Positions 33,666 to 45,369 of a DNA stretch of 45,477 bases are shown here, piece after piece (within the stretch, counting starts at the first letter, position 1; each line of letters starts with the position of its first letter). Location of the stretch: NCBI GenBank assembly GCA_964058805.1, contig CAXKVV010000897.1, positions 1-45,477 of the forward strand. Direction: 5' to 3'. The notes beneath the pieces are model-generated. The model made no database searches, was not told the origin of the DNA, and worked only from the letters and a program-made list of their open reading frames with translations. The position numbers and the translations under genes are program-made. This DNA is from Schoenoplectus triqueter. Its lineage: Eukaryota; Streptophyta; Magnoliopsida; Poales; Cyperaceae.

Positions 33666-33906
33666 CAGTAAATGAATTTTGTGCAGTTTGATTATCTGAC
33701 TCATTAGTATTATGATGTACATTCAAAGATATAGCAGAAAAGACACAGCTAATTGAATATTGTACAACATCAAAACTAGTATTGCTTATATTACTTCTTA
33801 ATGATGAAACATGATGGAATGACGAACAAATTGACTTACTTGCTTAGTTTTCAAAATTTTTGCAATATAAAAATGTACAATGCACAATTATATATACGTA
33901 GCAAAA

Positions 33907-34024
33907 TAAAAGTCTTCATTTTATTTACATACTAAAATTAATTAATGCAACACCAGTACCAGAAAAGTCTTCATTTTATTTACATACTAAAATTAATTAA
34001 AAGTCTTCATTTTATTTACATCCT
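33907..34024. repeat. Direct repeat, about 55-bp period then 38-bp period
   Basis: AAAGTCTTCATTTTATTTACATACTAAAATTAATTA-type units occur at about 33909-33945 and 33963-33999. A partial third copy lies at about 34000-34024 (20 bases shared: GTCTTCATTTTATTTACATC). Confidence 0.85.
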
Positions 34025-34079
34025 TATTTTATCCATCGTCCTTCTATTTTATCCATAACCATTGGTAAATGAATATATT

Positions 34080-34930
34080 TTCTATGACCCCTTCGGATCA
34101 ATCGTCCCTCGAGAATGATTCTTGGACCTTTGCTCTCAGATACAGATTGTTTTAATTATTAATGTCATATCCTCTGCCAACTCTTTTTTTATAACACCGG
34201 CTATCATTTTCATAGTCAATTGTGTATAATCTGAATGAGTAATCTCTTGAACACGTGTGTGATTATAGATATTAGTCTTGATAATCCAGAAATGATTACA
34301 CTTAGGACACACAATATATAACCTCAATAAATATTTGGGTCGTTGTTTGCATATCATCACCAATATAGATTTACTATTTCTTTATGTTTTCACCTTGATA
34401 TTTTCTCTTATATGATATTCATTAATTGTCCATTATAATTACTCTTTAGAATTAAATATTCAATTTTCATTATGATCATGATTTTGCTCCTCTTCCTTTA
34501 ACACATCATTATCTTCATTACGATCATCATCACCCTTATCAAAATCATTTTGATCTCATCCATCTGTTGCATTTGGACCGACAAGTGTCAAATAAAGGGG
34601 TCTTTGGGGATCTGGTTCATGTATTTGATGTTCTAGATTTATTATGAAAAATATAGTATTCTCTGTTCTATTGCTGGTTCTGGGTAGGTTATTCAAGAAA
34701 TCTCCTACGTTATCAATTGATGATTTTTTCACATACAACTCAATCATTATCCAATTCATTAGAAATTAAATAAAAATGATAATCAATAGTACCTCATCAA
34801 AACACGTATCTCCATTTAAAAAAATAAAAAAATATATGGGATGATTATCATAATCAATATTCGTTGATCTTGTGATGATATTACCACCTGCATACACCAC
34901 AATCGCAATCATTCTACCAAATTATTAAAA
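34080..34930 (-). pseudogene. MULE (Mutator-like) transposase N-terminal remnant
   Basis: Minus-strand pieces in several frames follow the order of plant MuDR-type transposases. At about 34918-34790 GRMIAIVVYAGGNI and IYFFIFLNGDTCFDEVL resemble the N-terminal domain. At 34759-34556 ELYVKKSS and then IHEPDPQRPLYLTLV follow. At 34363-34136 NHFWIIKTNIYNHT and then SKMIAGVIKKELAED-like text (here MKMIAGVIKKELAED) corresponds to the segment in which a zinc-binding domain precedes the start of the catalytic region. The CPW.L / N.H.C cysteine-histidine pattern is partly degraded. No catalytic DDE block or inverted-repeat ends are visible, so this is a truncated, dead copy. Confidence 0.65.
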
Positions 34931-37400
34931 TATTATTAATTAATATCTTAAATATATTTTTAAATTTATTAATATAAAATAAATTAAAATTTATATAATT
35001 CACTGACCTTTACTATGTTTGGAGAGAGTTGAAAAATATGAATTTAAAAGAGCTGCGAGTTTATAATGGGTCTAAGTCCATCTTTCTTAATAGTGGTTCT
35101 GAGTCCATATTTCTTAAAAATAGACATGCATTCATATTTTTTAAACGCGGACATAAATTTATTAGTACATTATAAGAGAATTTGAGTTATATACATTGAT
35201 TAAAATTAATACACTTAACTTTCTAAAAAATATTCTAGGTCCGTATTTTAACAAATGTGGACCTTAGTATGCGTTTAACTAATGTAAATTTGTTACTTTT
35301 GTAATTTATGCCCATCAAATTTTTTATATTTTTAATAAAAATATCGGAGCAAGCACACTGGAATAAAAAACTTTCTCCTTCTTTTCTATTTTTCTTTGTC
35401 TTAATTTTTTTATCTAAGTTATCCATTCTTAATTGAGTATAAAAGATCCCAAATATGAACATGAGAATCAAAGAACAACGAAGATCTTCTCAATTTGGTT
35501 CTCAAAGATAAAAATATATGATCATTATAGATAGGTTCTTGAGACGAAGCTAGCCATGACTGACATTTTAAAAAGGTAAAAGTTATTATATTCCATTTCC
35601 TATACAAGTTATATAGCTTTACAAAATCATGGAAAAGTACAAAGGCCACGTAAGAGAACACCATGTGTATATATAAATTCTGAACTTTGAATTTTTTATG
35701 GGATTTTTTTTATAAGAGAGATGAAGTCAGTTTTCAAATTTCATAAATAATATCTATAAATAATCTTCATTCATAATTTGAATCCGCGACTTCCTACACA
35801 CAAGATATTTTCTTTGTCATTAAATCAAAGATTGTTTTTCGATATTTTCTTTGTCATTAAATCAAAGATTGTTTTTCCATTTTATAGAAGTAATAAAATA
35901 TCAGCAAAGTTTTAAACATCATGCTGATGTAAAAAGAAAATGATACCGCGCTCCAAACATATTTCGAATTGATGTTATATATCTAACTTCGAACCTTGCA
36001 GAGCTAGCTAGTAGTGTACGTATTTATACGAAGTCCGTCATGCATGATGTTTGAAACTTTTCTGATACTTTGTTACTTCCATGAAAGCGATATTATGGCC
36101 ATGAATTCATACAATGATATACTGATTATGCTAACTGTGGAGGGAAAGAACTAAAGCTGCATGTCAGCGTCGGATAAAGCTTTAATTAATCAGACAAGAA
36201 GATTAGCTTCTGCCATGACGTGTTAATTAATAAGACAAAGAGGTCAACTCTGATATGACATGTCAGTTCTTCGGTCCTTTGATGGCCCTACAAGATAAAA
36301 AGATCACCATCTTTCTTTTCTTTTCTGTCAATCAGGAATTAAAAAATTCTTTTCTATAAGTAAATATATATTTGGCACCTGCGATAATTATAGCAAGTTG
36401 AAAAATAATATTGACAATAACTGGTGATCAGGAATTGTATACCTTGCTAGGGGAATAATTCCCTGTTATTTTTCCACCAGGCATGATTAGCTGTTGGACT
36501 GCTATTTGTCAACACTTTCCTTTTCATTAATTTATCAAAATGAAAATCCTCAAAATTGTCCAAATTACTTGACATCATAAGCATCGATCGAAATGCTGAA
36601 TTGGTTTGCAGAAATTTACGGACCTCTCGTATCTTTGTACATGTTTTCCATTCTTTGATTTTTCTTCTTTTCAAGGCCTGATTAATTCCTTAGACAAGCT
36701 AAGATAACATTGTAAATATAGTTTACCTTTATTAATAAAATTAGTGGTAGGCACTTGCTTATCTATTCAAAAAGAAAAAAAAAATAGATCCTCAAATTTG
36801 TGATGTTAACTTGAGCGAGAAAGATGGAAAATGGGTAGGCCAGTTATAACAGACAGATTACGCCAGGTGTAATAGGATAGATAACTAACTAGCTTAAACT
36901 AGAGACTCATAAATTATGCTAAAGTGGAAACAATAATTTAGACTTTCATGGTACGTGTTATCTGTATTTGTAAACAACAGTATTAACGGAACAGAGGGTG
37001 GGAGGCTGTATTTCTCTACTATTAATCATTTTTTTTTCTTGTGCGCTTTATATAACAAACTGAAACTATATATTACAATATATATCTGTCGGCAGAATAA
37101 TACATAAGAATATTACATATATGCAATGCTAGAAACCTAACATAAACAGACAACATACATATCATTAATTCCAACCTTAATTTGCACACACTAATTAATT
37201 AATTACTAATTAGTAGACAGCACATGCGTATGGTGTTTTTTTTAGGAACTATATTGAAGTTATGCAAGTATGTGCAGGCGTGTATGTCACATATATATAT
37301 CTGCAACTTTTAATCACAATTCAGTCTGCTTATGAATAGTAATCCTGCCAGTTTTGACATGTGCATAGATCATAACCTGACAATTAGTGGTGCAACTCCT
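34931..37400. other. Intergenic with a 37-bp tandem duplication
   Basis: No convincing gene. At 35804-35877 a 37-bp unit beginning GATATTTTCTTTGTCATTAA is repeated exactly twice. A 75-codon minus-strand frame at 36674-36447 shows no domain. The NAC gene's 3' flank occupies the end of this stretch. Confidence 0.45.
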
Positions 37401-37416
37401 GCTGCCTTGAAACAAA

Positions 37417-39373
37417 TTAATTTTGAGCCATCCAGTTAATGCCAGAGAACTGGTACTGGTGTTGCAGTGAAGCATTATTCGCATTGCCATCTCCGAGATA
37501 AGCCATGCCTTGAGGTAACTGATCGAGGAATGCTGCCACAGCTGCAGTGCCAGTGCCATTGACCACACTACCAGAGTTCACATTGGCATTGCTGGTGCCG
37601 GCCAATCTTTTAGCTATCGGCAGTGTTGTCACTGTTGATGTCGCATTCATCATGTATGGATATGTGATAACACGTTTACCAGCATTGTCTGCTGTTGTCA
37701 GGAGGCCATCAAAGAACACAATCTCTTCATTCCCTAAAATAGCATTGTTGTAGTTGTTTGGTGGGGCTCGCAATTGATTTTGAGCTGGTACAGCTGCCAT
37801 GTCATCAACCACCACAGGATCATCTCTTTCGTTCTCGACCACCACCTGCTGAAGGCTACTCAGGTTGTCGTGGCTCGGGCATTTGTTACTCTTTTTGTAT
37901 ATCCGGCACAGGACCCAATCATCTAGCTGCAAAAATGAAATTTAGAAATTTATTTGTAGCAACTTCATGAAAGATATTTATCCTGGCCAAACGAAATCAA
38001 TTAGTTGACATGCTCCTTGAATTTTAATATAATTAAATCATCTGAAATTCTACAGCAATTAATGACACAACATGTATGTTTTTCATTAATCATCAGATAA
38101 TAAATATACATCTGCCTAGATGCGGAAGAAGGCTTGTGAACAACAGTGCTGGCCGCACATAAGCAATTTTGAGAACGTTTGAGATTAGTCATAAAAAAAT
38201 TGTAAAAAAAAAAGTTTATCATCTCGTAAAATTTTATCAAAAATACAGTATATTATCAAAGAATTTCATCAAGTTGACACTGTTCTCTATAATTCATCAA
38301 ATTTGGTCCTGAACCTGCCATTTTAACTAAAATGAACATACCCTAAGAGAGTTCTTTTTGGTGCTTGGTTCTCCATTCGACAAGCGTAAACCACTGCTCG
38401 AGGGGACATCTACGAGGCGATACTCATGCATGATCCAACTAGTCTTTATCCCCTTGGGAGGCTTTCCTCTGTAGAAAACTAGAGCTTTCTTGACCCCAAC
38501 CTTGTGCGTGCCTCCTGTAGCCTGGATAGGCTTATCGGTGCCAGTTGCTTTCCAATAGCCAGATGTCGCCGCTCTATTGGGCCGTGCTCCGTTTGGGTAC
38601 TTCCTGTCTCTTGGACTGAAAAAGTACCACTCCTGCTCCCCAAAGGCAGCCTTCTCTGTGTATAAATCAATAATAACACGTAAGGTTAAATAAGAATATG
38701 CCTTTTCTGTTCATCAACCAATGATATCATGCGTACGTAGTGGTGTCATGAGCTATAATATGATTAGTTATTAAATAATACAGAAGGTTTTCTTGTTGTC
38801 AACCAACAACATCAAGCGTGAGAGGGTTATTCTAAGTAGTATATTTTTCCATTATAAAAATATCATGATTGGTTGGATCTTCTGTAAATATCATCACCAG
38901 CAACTTCTTTTTCCATGAGCTTCACTTTCAATCATATATTTGACGTACTATACATCACCATCTAAATAGATGAAGAACTTTAAATTAATTTGTAACCATA
39001 AAACACATATCATTAGAACAAAAAAAACAATACACATATATTGCATACTTTATGTAACTTTTTTTTTATTATCTACTCTATTAAATAATTAATTAGAACA
39101 TATTGAGATATATATAGTTAAAAGAAGAGAGCCAGAGAACATACATAGACTTTAATCTAAAGAATATGAACTTAATTATTTACCAGGGAGTTCCCATGGG
39201 TCAAACTTGTAGAGATCAACCTCCGCGATAATAGCGATAGGAAGGGGAGCAGATGCCACCTTTCTCTTCAAATAGTGCACCAGCAGCTCCTCGTCTGTCG
39301 GATGGAAGCGAAACCCCGGCGGCAACTGTGGCTGCTGGTGGTGAGAGCCAGACGATGAATCTGTGCTCTCCAT
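37417..39373 (-). CDS. NAC-domain transcription factor, three exons, complete (337 aa)
   Basis: Exons on the minus strand: 39373-39184, 38655-38342 and 37926-37417, with GT-AG borders and matching phases, giving 337 residues. The start MESTDSS was preferred over an in-frame ATG seven codons upstream because it matches the family start and lacks the odd MLLLNAE extension. The NAC DNA-binding domain fills residues 17-180: [19 protein letters not shown] (17-35), [60 protein letters not shown], then [12 protein letters not shown] (169-180). The C-terminal 157 residues are Asn/Val/Ala-rich with an acidic [14 protein letters not shown]; no membrane anchor. The intron positions and the start resemble the NAM/NAC56/NAC18/tomato NOR group, often linked to seed, ripening and senescence control. 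That role is inference here. Confidence 0.95.
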
Positions 39374-39714
39374 CTCAGCGTTGAGCAAGAGCACCCTGAT
39401 ATATATAACTAAGCTACTCTGTCCTCTCTAAGGTTTAAAATCCCTGTTTTAAATTTGGATGAGTAGAGTAGGGAGGGAGGGAACTAGGGAAGGGGGTTTG
39501 GTTAGAGCAAGAGCCAAGAGGAATATTAAGAGTGCTAAGTCAGTATAGAGAGAGAAAGAGGGAAGAGAGAGAGAGAGAAGGGGTGGGGGGTGGAGGTGCA
39601 GAAGGTGTTGGGAGCAGAGAATGCGGTGAATGCTGTTGTTATACCGAACAGTCGCCACACGCGTGTTCACTCCCACCCCTTCCTCAGGAACAGAGAGCCA
39701 CTGCCACGTGTCGC

Positions 39715-39720
39715 TTTCTC
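39715..39720. promoter_or_regulatory. G-box core CACGTG
   Basis: In context GCCACGTGTCG, a CACGTGTC-type element bound by bZIP/bHLH factors and also matching the ABRE consensus. It lies about 340 bp upstream of the NAC ATG and 310 bp upstream of the PSB27 ATG. Confidence 0.65.
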
Positions 39721-39903
39721 AGTGCCCATGCCTTCAATATTCTCTATCCAGTTGTTGTTACTGGAGACATTCAGTGTTTAGACCTGGGCCTGGGAATCAA
39801 CAGTTACTGGACTGAAATTGAGCGCAGAGGCTGAAGCCCAAATATCAAACGTGGCAGTAATCTGGTCTATCCATACAGAGTATCTCATGGAAAATGCTCC
39901 GGG

Positions 39904-39926
39904 GATAAGGTGATAAGCCACGTGGC
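39904..39926. promoter_or_regulatory. I-box / I-box / G-box light-response cluster
   Basis: GATAAGG (39904-39910), GATAAG (39912-39917) and the palindrome GCCACGTGGC (39917-39926) lie within 23 bp, about 105 bp upstream of the PSB27 start codon. I-box plus G-box pairs are an established light-responsive arrangement in photosynthesis gene promoters, which fits a photosystem II assembly gene. Confidence 0.75.
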
Positions 39927-40029
39927 ATATCAATATCTCAGACGATTCTCTCACCATCCGATACACATGTTTAGTGGCCAGCGAGTAAGTACCCAACTAG
40001 CTCTGTTTTCCTGATTCTTCACAGAAAAA

Positions 40030-41573
40030 ATGGCTACGTCATCATCCCTTTCCCTTCTGACAAGCCCGGCTTCCACCAAGCCGAAACATTACTTGTCTCC
40101 TAGGCCACTTGTCCCATCCAAACAATTGGCGAACCATTCTCGTGCCGTGGCCACCAATGCAACGTCTCGCAGAGAACTTGTGACAACCATGCTATCTGCC
40201 GGACTGATTGCTTCACAACTCCAGCCTGTCTCCCCTGCACTGGCCGGCTCGGACGATGAGTATGTGAAGGAGACGTCCGAGGTGATTAGCAAGGTGAGGT
40301 ATGTGAGTTCAAGAACATAACCAAGTGTCTTACAAGCAAGAGTATCAGTTGCAATCTTTGGTCTCTTTTAGTTGGTACTTGGTACAAAAGGGATTAATGG
40401 AATGTGGCAGAGCCATAAATTGTGCTTCTAATTTCTCAAAGATCGCTGATTGCAACCCAGATGGTATTTATTGACAAATTAATTTAACGAAAATCTCATT
40501 TCTAGATAGTGATAAATATGTCAGACACATATAAACGCATATGTAAATATGGACACGAATACGTGTTCGTGTCTAACGTATCTGTACGTGATGTGTTCAC
40601 GTGTCACATGCACGTGCTGTGTTGTTAAACGTGTGTGTTTTGATATATCTAAACACGCACATCTAACTCGTTGAATTGCAACACACACATCTAACACATG
40701 TACATGTACATGTAGTATGTATAAAATACTTTAGCATATCAAACTTTTAAAATATTTATGTGCTTAAAAGATTGACTTGATACTGAAGTAAGAAACTATG
40801 ATTACTCTAATATGTATACTATTTCTGAATATAGTACGTTAATTTTAGTTTTTGTGACTAAAATCATTATAATTTTTTTTATATATTTCTCCAAATTTAT
40901 TTAAAATTTATTGAATTTGTAAACACTACAAGTGTTGACACGTATCAAACACGTATAAATATGAACACGTTTAACATGATGTGCTAGACATGTCACGTGA
41001 TTTAGATGTGTGTGTTTGAGTTTTCAAATTTTTGATACGTTAAAATACACACATCCAAACACATATTGATATGACACATTCCGTAACAAATACATCACGT
41101 GCTCACATGTGACATACACATTTATCAATACCCTACTCATTTCTGAAGTCCAATTTAAATTGTGCCAAAAAGTTAAATACAATTAGCATTATTTGCATGA
41201 TCAAGCAGTCACCTGAGTTTTGTTGTAGATATGTTATATGCATACCAGTATGTAACATGGTAATTTTTCTTTTAAAATATTTTTGTTATTTTTTTGATAT
41301 TTTAGAAACACAATAAACATGGACAAAAAGGACCCAAATGTGGCAGATGCAGTGTCTGAGTTGAGGGATATTTCAAATTCCTGGGTTGCAAAATACCGAC
41401 GTGAGAAGTCCCTACTCGGCCGACCCTCATTCCGTGATATGTACTCTGCACTAAATGCTATCTCTGGTCATTACATTAGCTTTGGACCCACCGCTCCGAT
41501 TCCTGCCAAGCGCAAGCAAAGAATCTTAGAGGAGATGGGCACTGCTGAGAAAGCTTTGCTTAGAGGGAGATAA
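40030..41573 (+). CDS. PSB27: Photosystem II assembly/repair protein Psb27, chloroplast precursor (178 aa)
   Basis: Two exons, 40030-40298 and 41306-41573, join as AG|A within the arginine of SKVR-NTINMD and encode 178 residues. Psb27 is a thylakoid-lumen protein that binds the CP43 side of photosystem II during assembly and repair. The N terminus is Ser/Lys-rich without acidic residues, a stroma-targeting peptide. It is followed by S-R-R-E (46-49), a hydrophobic stretch and S-P-A-L-A|G (cleavage about 72/73), which looks like a twin-arginine lumen signal. The mature part of about 106 residues holds the diagnostic NSWVAKYRREKSLLGR, SFRDMYSALNA, GHYISFGPTAPIPAKRK and EKALLRGR end. The intron (40299-41305) is mostly one hAT-like element. 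It starts 656 bp from the divergent NAC gene; its promoter has an I-box/G-box cluster. Confidence 0.97.
40503..41135 (-). mobile_element. hAT-like non-autonomous element, copy 2 (633 bp) inside the PSB27 intron
   Basis: Ends TAGATAGTGATAAA and TTTATCAATACCCTA are inverted repeats. Both sides carry CTCATTTC (40495-40502 and 41136-41143), a perfect 8-bp target duplication. It is the same family as 12922-13556 but inverted (TTTATCAATACCCTA here, TAGGGTATTGATAAA there). It is rich in ACGTG/CACGT words and has no ORF. It makes up about 63% of the intron. Confidence 0.95.
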
Positions 41574-42760
41574 TTAACTACATGCATGCTGATTATCCTT
41601 AGCATGGTTTGTTATAGAGATGGAACATATGGTTACCCTACTGTGAGACGAGGTCTGTTCTTTCTTCATACTGTTTATCTCATTTTGATGTAACTCTGTA
41701 ATTTATAAGTCCATTTACTAGTAAAAAGCTTATGTTCAGTGATGACATGAGAAATTCGTTTGTATGTGGCGTATATATGTGCATGATATTGGCAGAATAT
41801 TTTCCACTGTCAGGCACGGTATCCTGGTTAATTTCTTTGCCAGTAGCATTTATCTTGTTACTGTGCCTCCAACATTGTATAGATTTGTTAATGTGTTGTG
41901 AAACACAATTTTGATATAACAAGAATTGGAAAGTACAAAAAAAAAATCATGTTCTAATTGAAATAAATCTCAAGCTTGTAGATGATGAAAGATTTTTCAT
42001 AAACATCCTTATAGATAGATGGAAAAAAAAGTGTGTGAAAGTGGGAATATTGGGGTCATTTGGTATATTTTCACTAGTCATAACCTCTTTTTGGTGCCAC
42101 AAGATCACATCCTAGAATAAAGAATTTAGTGCTAGTAGTATATATTCTCCAAGAAATTGTACCACATATTCCCACCATCACCAAGAGTTGGTAATGAAAT
42201 CCACTAAACTGACATGTATCCTGTGTGGTTTGCACAAAATTGGCAGAAATTCTCGGCTAGAAGCTGTGAATTTTAGGACAGTTTCTGATACTTGGTTGAC
42301 TTATAATTTGACAATGTTTTTGTAGTTACCACAGCATCAAGAGTACTTTATAGGTACCAGATAGTATTATGATCCATAGTCTGAAAGCTACCCTTCATAT
42401 TTGTTCTTAGAATTTTTGTTTGTTTTCTTTTTTTTTTTTCTGTTGAAGTTTAAAAAGGGGAAGTAACTAAAAGAGCAATATTCAATTGAGTTCTCTGAAA
42501 CAAATGAGAGTATGAAGCAGACCGTACCAAAAGCACGAAATCACAAATAATTATTTCAGTCACAATAGTTCTCTAGGAAGGCTTTCCTGACATTATTTAA
42601 TTGATTCTGACAACTTGTCAAAAAATTACCTTCCTTGACGGAACCTTTTATGATCTAAATTACTGCCTTTTATGGCCCATTAATGGGAATTACTAACTTA
42701 GCAAGAGCAATATAAAAGAACACCCTTTTCTACAACTGACCCAAAGTAATGGTATGGGAT
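41574..42760. other. PSB27 3' flank and intergenic spacer
   Basis: The first 150-300 bp presumably hold the PSB27 3' UTR (TTGATGTAACTCTGTAATTT at about 41685 is T/GT-rich as in plant 3' ends). The rest up to the ABCG stop codon shows no gene, repeat or element end that I can identify. Confidence 0.4.
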
Positions 42761-42766
42761 TATATA

Positions 42767-45369
42767 TTAGGGGGCAACTCCAAGCCTCCTCAAACCCATA
42801 TAAGCCAGAAACCTAAGAAAAATTAGCAGCACAAGCAATATAATTATAGCATACTCCTTGTGTTCAAAGCCGACCACCTGGACGGAAGGTAAATTGGCCA
42901 CACTGCATCTCTGACCTGGTGCACACTCGTACATATCATCTGGAGTAAATTGTGTCAGAAGCAGCAGCTTGAATGTATGGAAGCTGATAGCGACATACTT
43001 AACCCAGCCAATAAATGCCGGGACCTTCTGAACAAAAAACCCACTGACAATGATGAACAGTAGCATAAGAATCGATGTGAATGTCGCGGCCTTCTTTAGA
43101 TCCATAATAAAAGCACCTATTGCTAGACCGAGGCCTTGCCAAACCAAAACAGAAAAGAGGATGATGAGAAGGAATTCTACGAAGCTTAAAACGGTCGGTT
43201 TTAGACCACCCATCCAATAGGTGATGGTGATGGATGCAACGGGCAGGATCAGTTCCATCGGAAGGTCGCCTACAAAACGAGCCATTAAGTAAGGAGACAG
43301 ACGGTACATGCGGGAGGAACGCTCTTTTGTCAGCATCTCGCGTTCTTGGGGAAAGGTGAAAATAGCTCCCAAGACGGGGGTGAAACTCCAAATGCCGAGC
43401 ATGTTGAAAATTAACCCAACCTGTAGATTGATATTTTAATCTCACTGTTATTCAAAATTAAATAATGTCAGTGCAGTGAATTATATGGGAATACAAAATC
43501 AATGTGTATGCCTCATCTTAGTTTGTTATGGACTTCAAAATTATTTCTTTCCATGTAATAAAAAAATAGGGGCGTGACACCCTACTATTTATTAAAAATA
43601 AAAAACAAAAAAAAACAAAGTATACCTGGTCTTGAACATGTCCTTGAGACTGGAACCATAATATGCCAAGGAGAATAGAGGCTACAAAAACTTGCATAAT
43701 TTTGAGAGTGCTGAAAGACTCATGCCTTCTTTCTTTTAGACCCCTCTCCAGCAAAACTGTGAACTGGCTCCACCAGCTGGTGCACCAGTTTTCTTTTTTG
43801 TTAGCTTGCTCTGTTTCTTTCATTTGCCTCGACACATCTTCTAATTCCACTTGTACAACGCTTTTCAGCTTTGTATTATATGCTGAAACCAGTTCAGCTT
43901 TGATTTCTTCTCTGTCACGCATTATTTCATCAGCAGAAAGACCTGAAATTCATGTAATGGCTTCATACTATGAAATCAGCAATTTCAGAAGGTAGTTGAA
44001 GAATAGAGAATCAGATTGAAATGACAAATTATATGCTCGCGCATCTAAAAATTAAAGTACATGTAACTTCCCCTCACAAAAATGTAATAATGTAGCTACT
44101 ATAGCTATATAAGTTTCCAGTGGAAACATTGTGCCATACCCAATTTCTGTCATGGATCCAGATGTGAATTTGATTCAAAACTCTCTATTTGAGTTCTGAG
44201 ACCAGGGATTTCTCAATCTCTTTCTAACTCAAAAACTTATGACCACATGACAATATTCATTACCAGACTTGCATTGAAATTTTCTGATGATCATGAAAAT
44301 GCTAATGCAATGAAGCAAACAAACAAATTAAAAAAAAAGAGAGGAAATAATCAAAACTCAACTAGCCCATAATCAACCACAAACATATTCAAGGATGCAC
44401 GCACAAATCAGAGGATATGTAATCTGTATATAAGAGCAAAAGTTCAGGAATCACAAACCAGTAGCAATGTCAAGAAGGAAGTCTGATGGGTTCATGGGCA
44501 CACTTGGTGCATAGCCAACGCTCGCAAAATACTCCATTGCACAGGAAGCCTTGCCAAAGTATATTGGATTCCCGTCCGATAAAATCAACACCTTGTGAAA
44601 CATGTAAAACATGCGGCTGGACGGTTGGTGTATGCTCATGACAACTGTGCGACCTCCCTTTGTCAGATTTAACAATGTTAACACAATCTTACCAGCAGTA
44701 GTTGAATCTAAGCCAGAGGTGGGTTCATCCAGAAAGAGTAAACTCGGGTTGATGAGCAGCTCCTGACCAATGCTAACACGCTTCCTCTCTCCACCTGATA
44801 CACCACGTTGTTCTGAATTCCCAATTATGCTATCACGGCATGCTGTGAGTCCCAATTCTGTCATAACACCCTCTGCAATGGTGGCCTTCTCCTTCCTAGA
44901 GATCGAATCAGGAAGCCGAAGTAGTGCAGTGTAGAGTAGCGTCTCAGTGACAGTGAGGTGGGGATAAAGAACATCATCCTTATTTAATTTATGAGTGTTA
45001 GCTATCTTATTTCTTTATATCAGTATTGATTATAATTGGAAATTTTTTGTTTGGTAATATATATTGTCAATGCTATAATATTATAAGCATCCTCTAATTG
45101 CATGCTCGATATAACTGAGCAGAGCTTCTGAAGTACTCGCTAAAAGGAAAAAAAAAGGAATGATCGTTGCACCTGGGTCACAAATCCAATGTTACGACTG
45201 AGAGAACTTGAGTACGAACAACCGTTGAAGGCGATAGTGCCGGTAACTTTACCCTTAGTAGATTTTTGACCATTTAAAGCAAGACGGCCACCAAGTATTG
45301 TGAGAAGTGTGGTCTTTCCACTACCTGATGGGCCCATCAATGCCAGCATCTCTCCAGGAAGAACAACGC
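42767..45369 (-). CDS. ABCG half-size transporter, 3' four exons (5' end outside window)
   Basis: Exons on the minus strand: 45369-45173, 44978-44459, 43942-43626 and 43420-42767, with phases that fit and TAA at 42767. The nucleotide-binding domain comes first: Walker [11 protein letters not shown]-loop [18 protein letters not shown] across an exon joint, signature VSGGERKR, Walker [14 protein letters not shown] and H-loop SIHQPSS. Next is a charged linker ([16 protein letters not shown]). The membrane domain begins [17 protein letters not shown] and has about six helices with [30 protein letters not shown] and a last helix ending GLRRLGVAP. This NBD-TMD order defines ABCG half transporters, which dimerise in the plasma membrane and export lipids, hormones or secondary metabolites. 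By memory it resembles the ABCG9/14/21/25 relatives; substrate unknown. Exon(s) for the N terminus lie beyond 45477. Confidence 0.95.

Larger units (their letters stand above)
39374..40029. promoter_or_regulatory. Shared divergent promoter region of NAC and PSB27
   Basis: Only 656 bp separate the two start codons. On the NAC side a CT-rich leader (minus strand) spans about 39540-39580, complementary to the GAGAGA run there. On the PSB27 side lie an I-box/G-box group at 39904-39926 and another CACGTG at 39715-39720. A TATATATA word at about 39399-39407 is too close to the NAC ATG to be its obvious TATA box. Confidence 0.6.

Noticed and set aside
36447..36674. 75-codon minus-strand ORF
   Set aside because: No family resemblance or gene context; AT-rich chance frame.
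39532..39834. Plus-strand ORFs in the NAC-PSB27 spacer
   Set aside because: They cover the GA-rich run and promoter elements, have no domain, and two or three frames are equally open.
41680..41935. Overlapping ORFs on both strands downstream of PSB27
   Set aside because: They fall in the presumed 3' UTR/flank and show no domain; membrane-like text on the plus strand is due to T-rich sequence.
42999..43445. 148-codon minus-strand ORF
   Set aside because: Out-of-frame shadow of the last ABCG exon, which has clear transporter motifs and correct splice phase.
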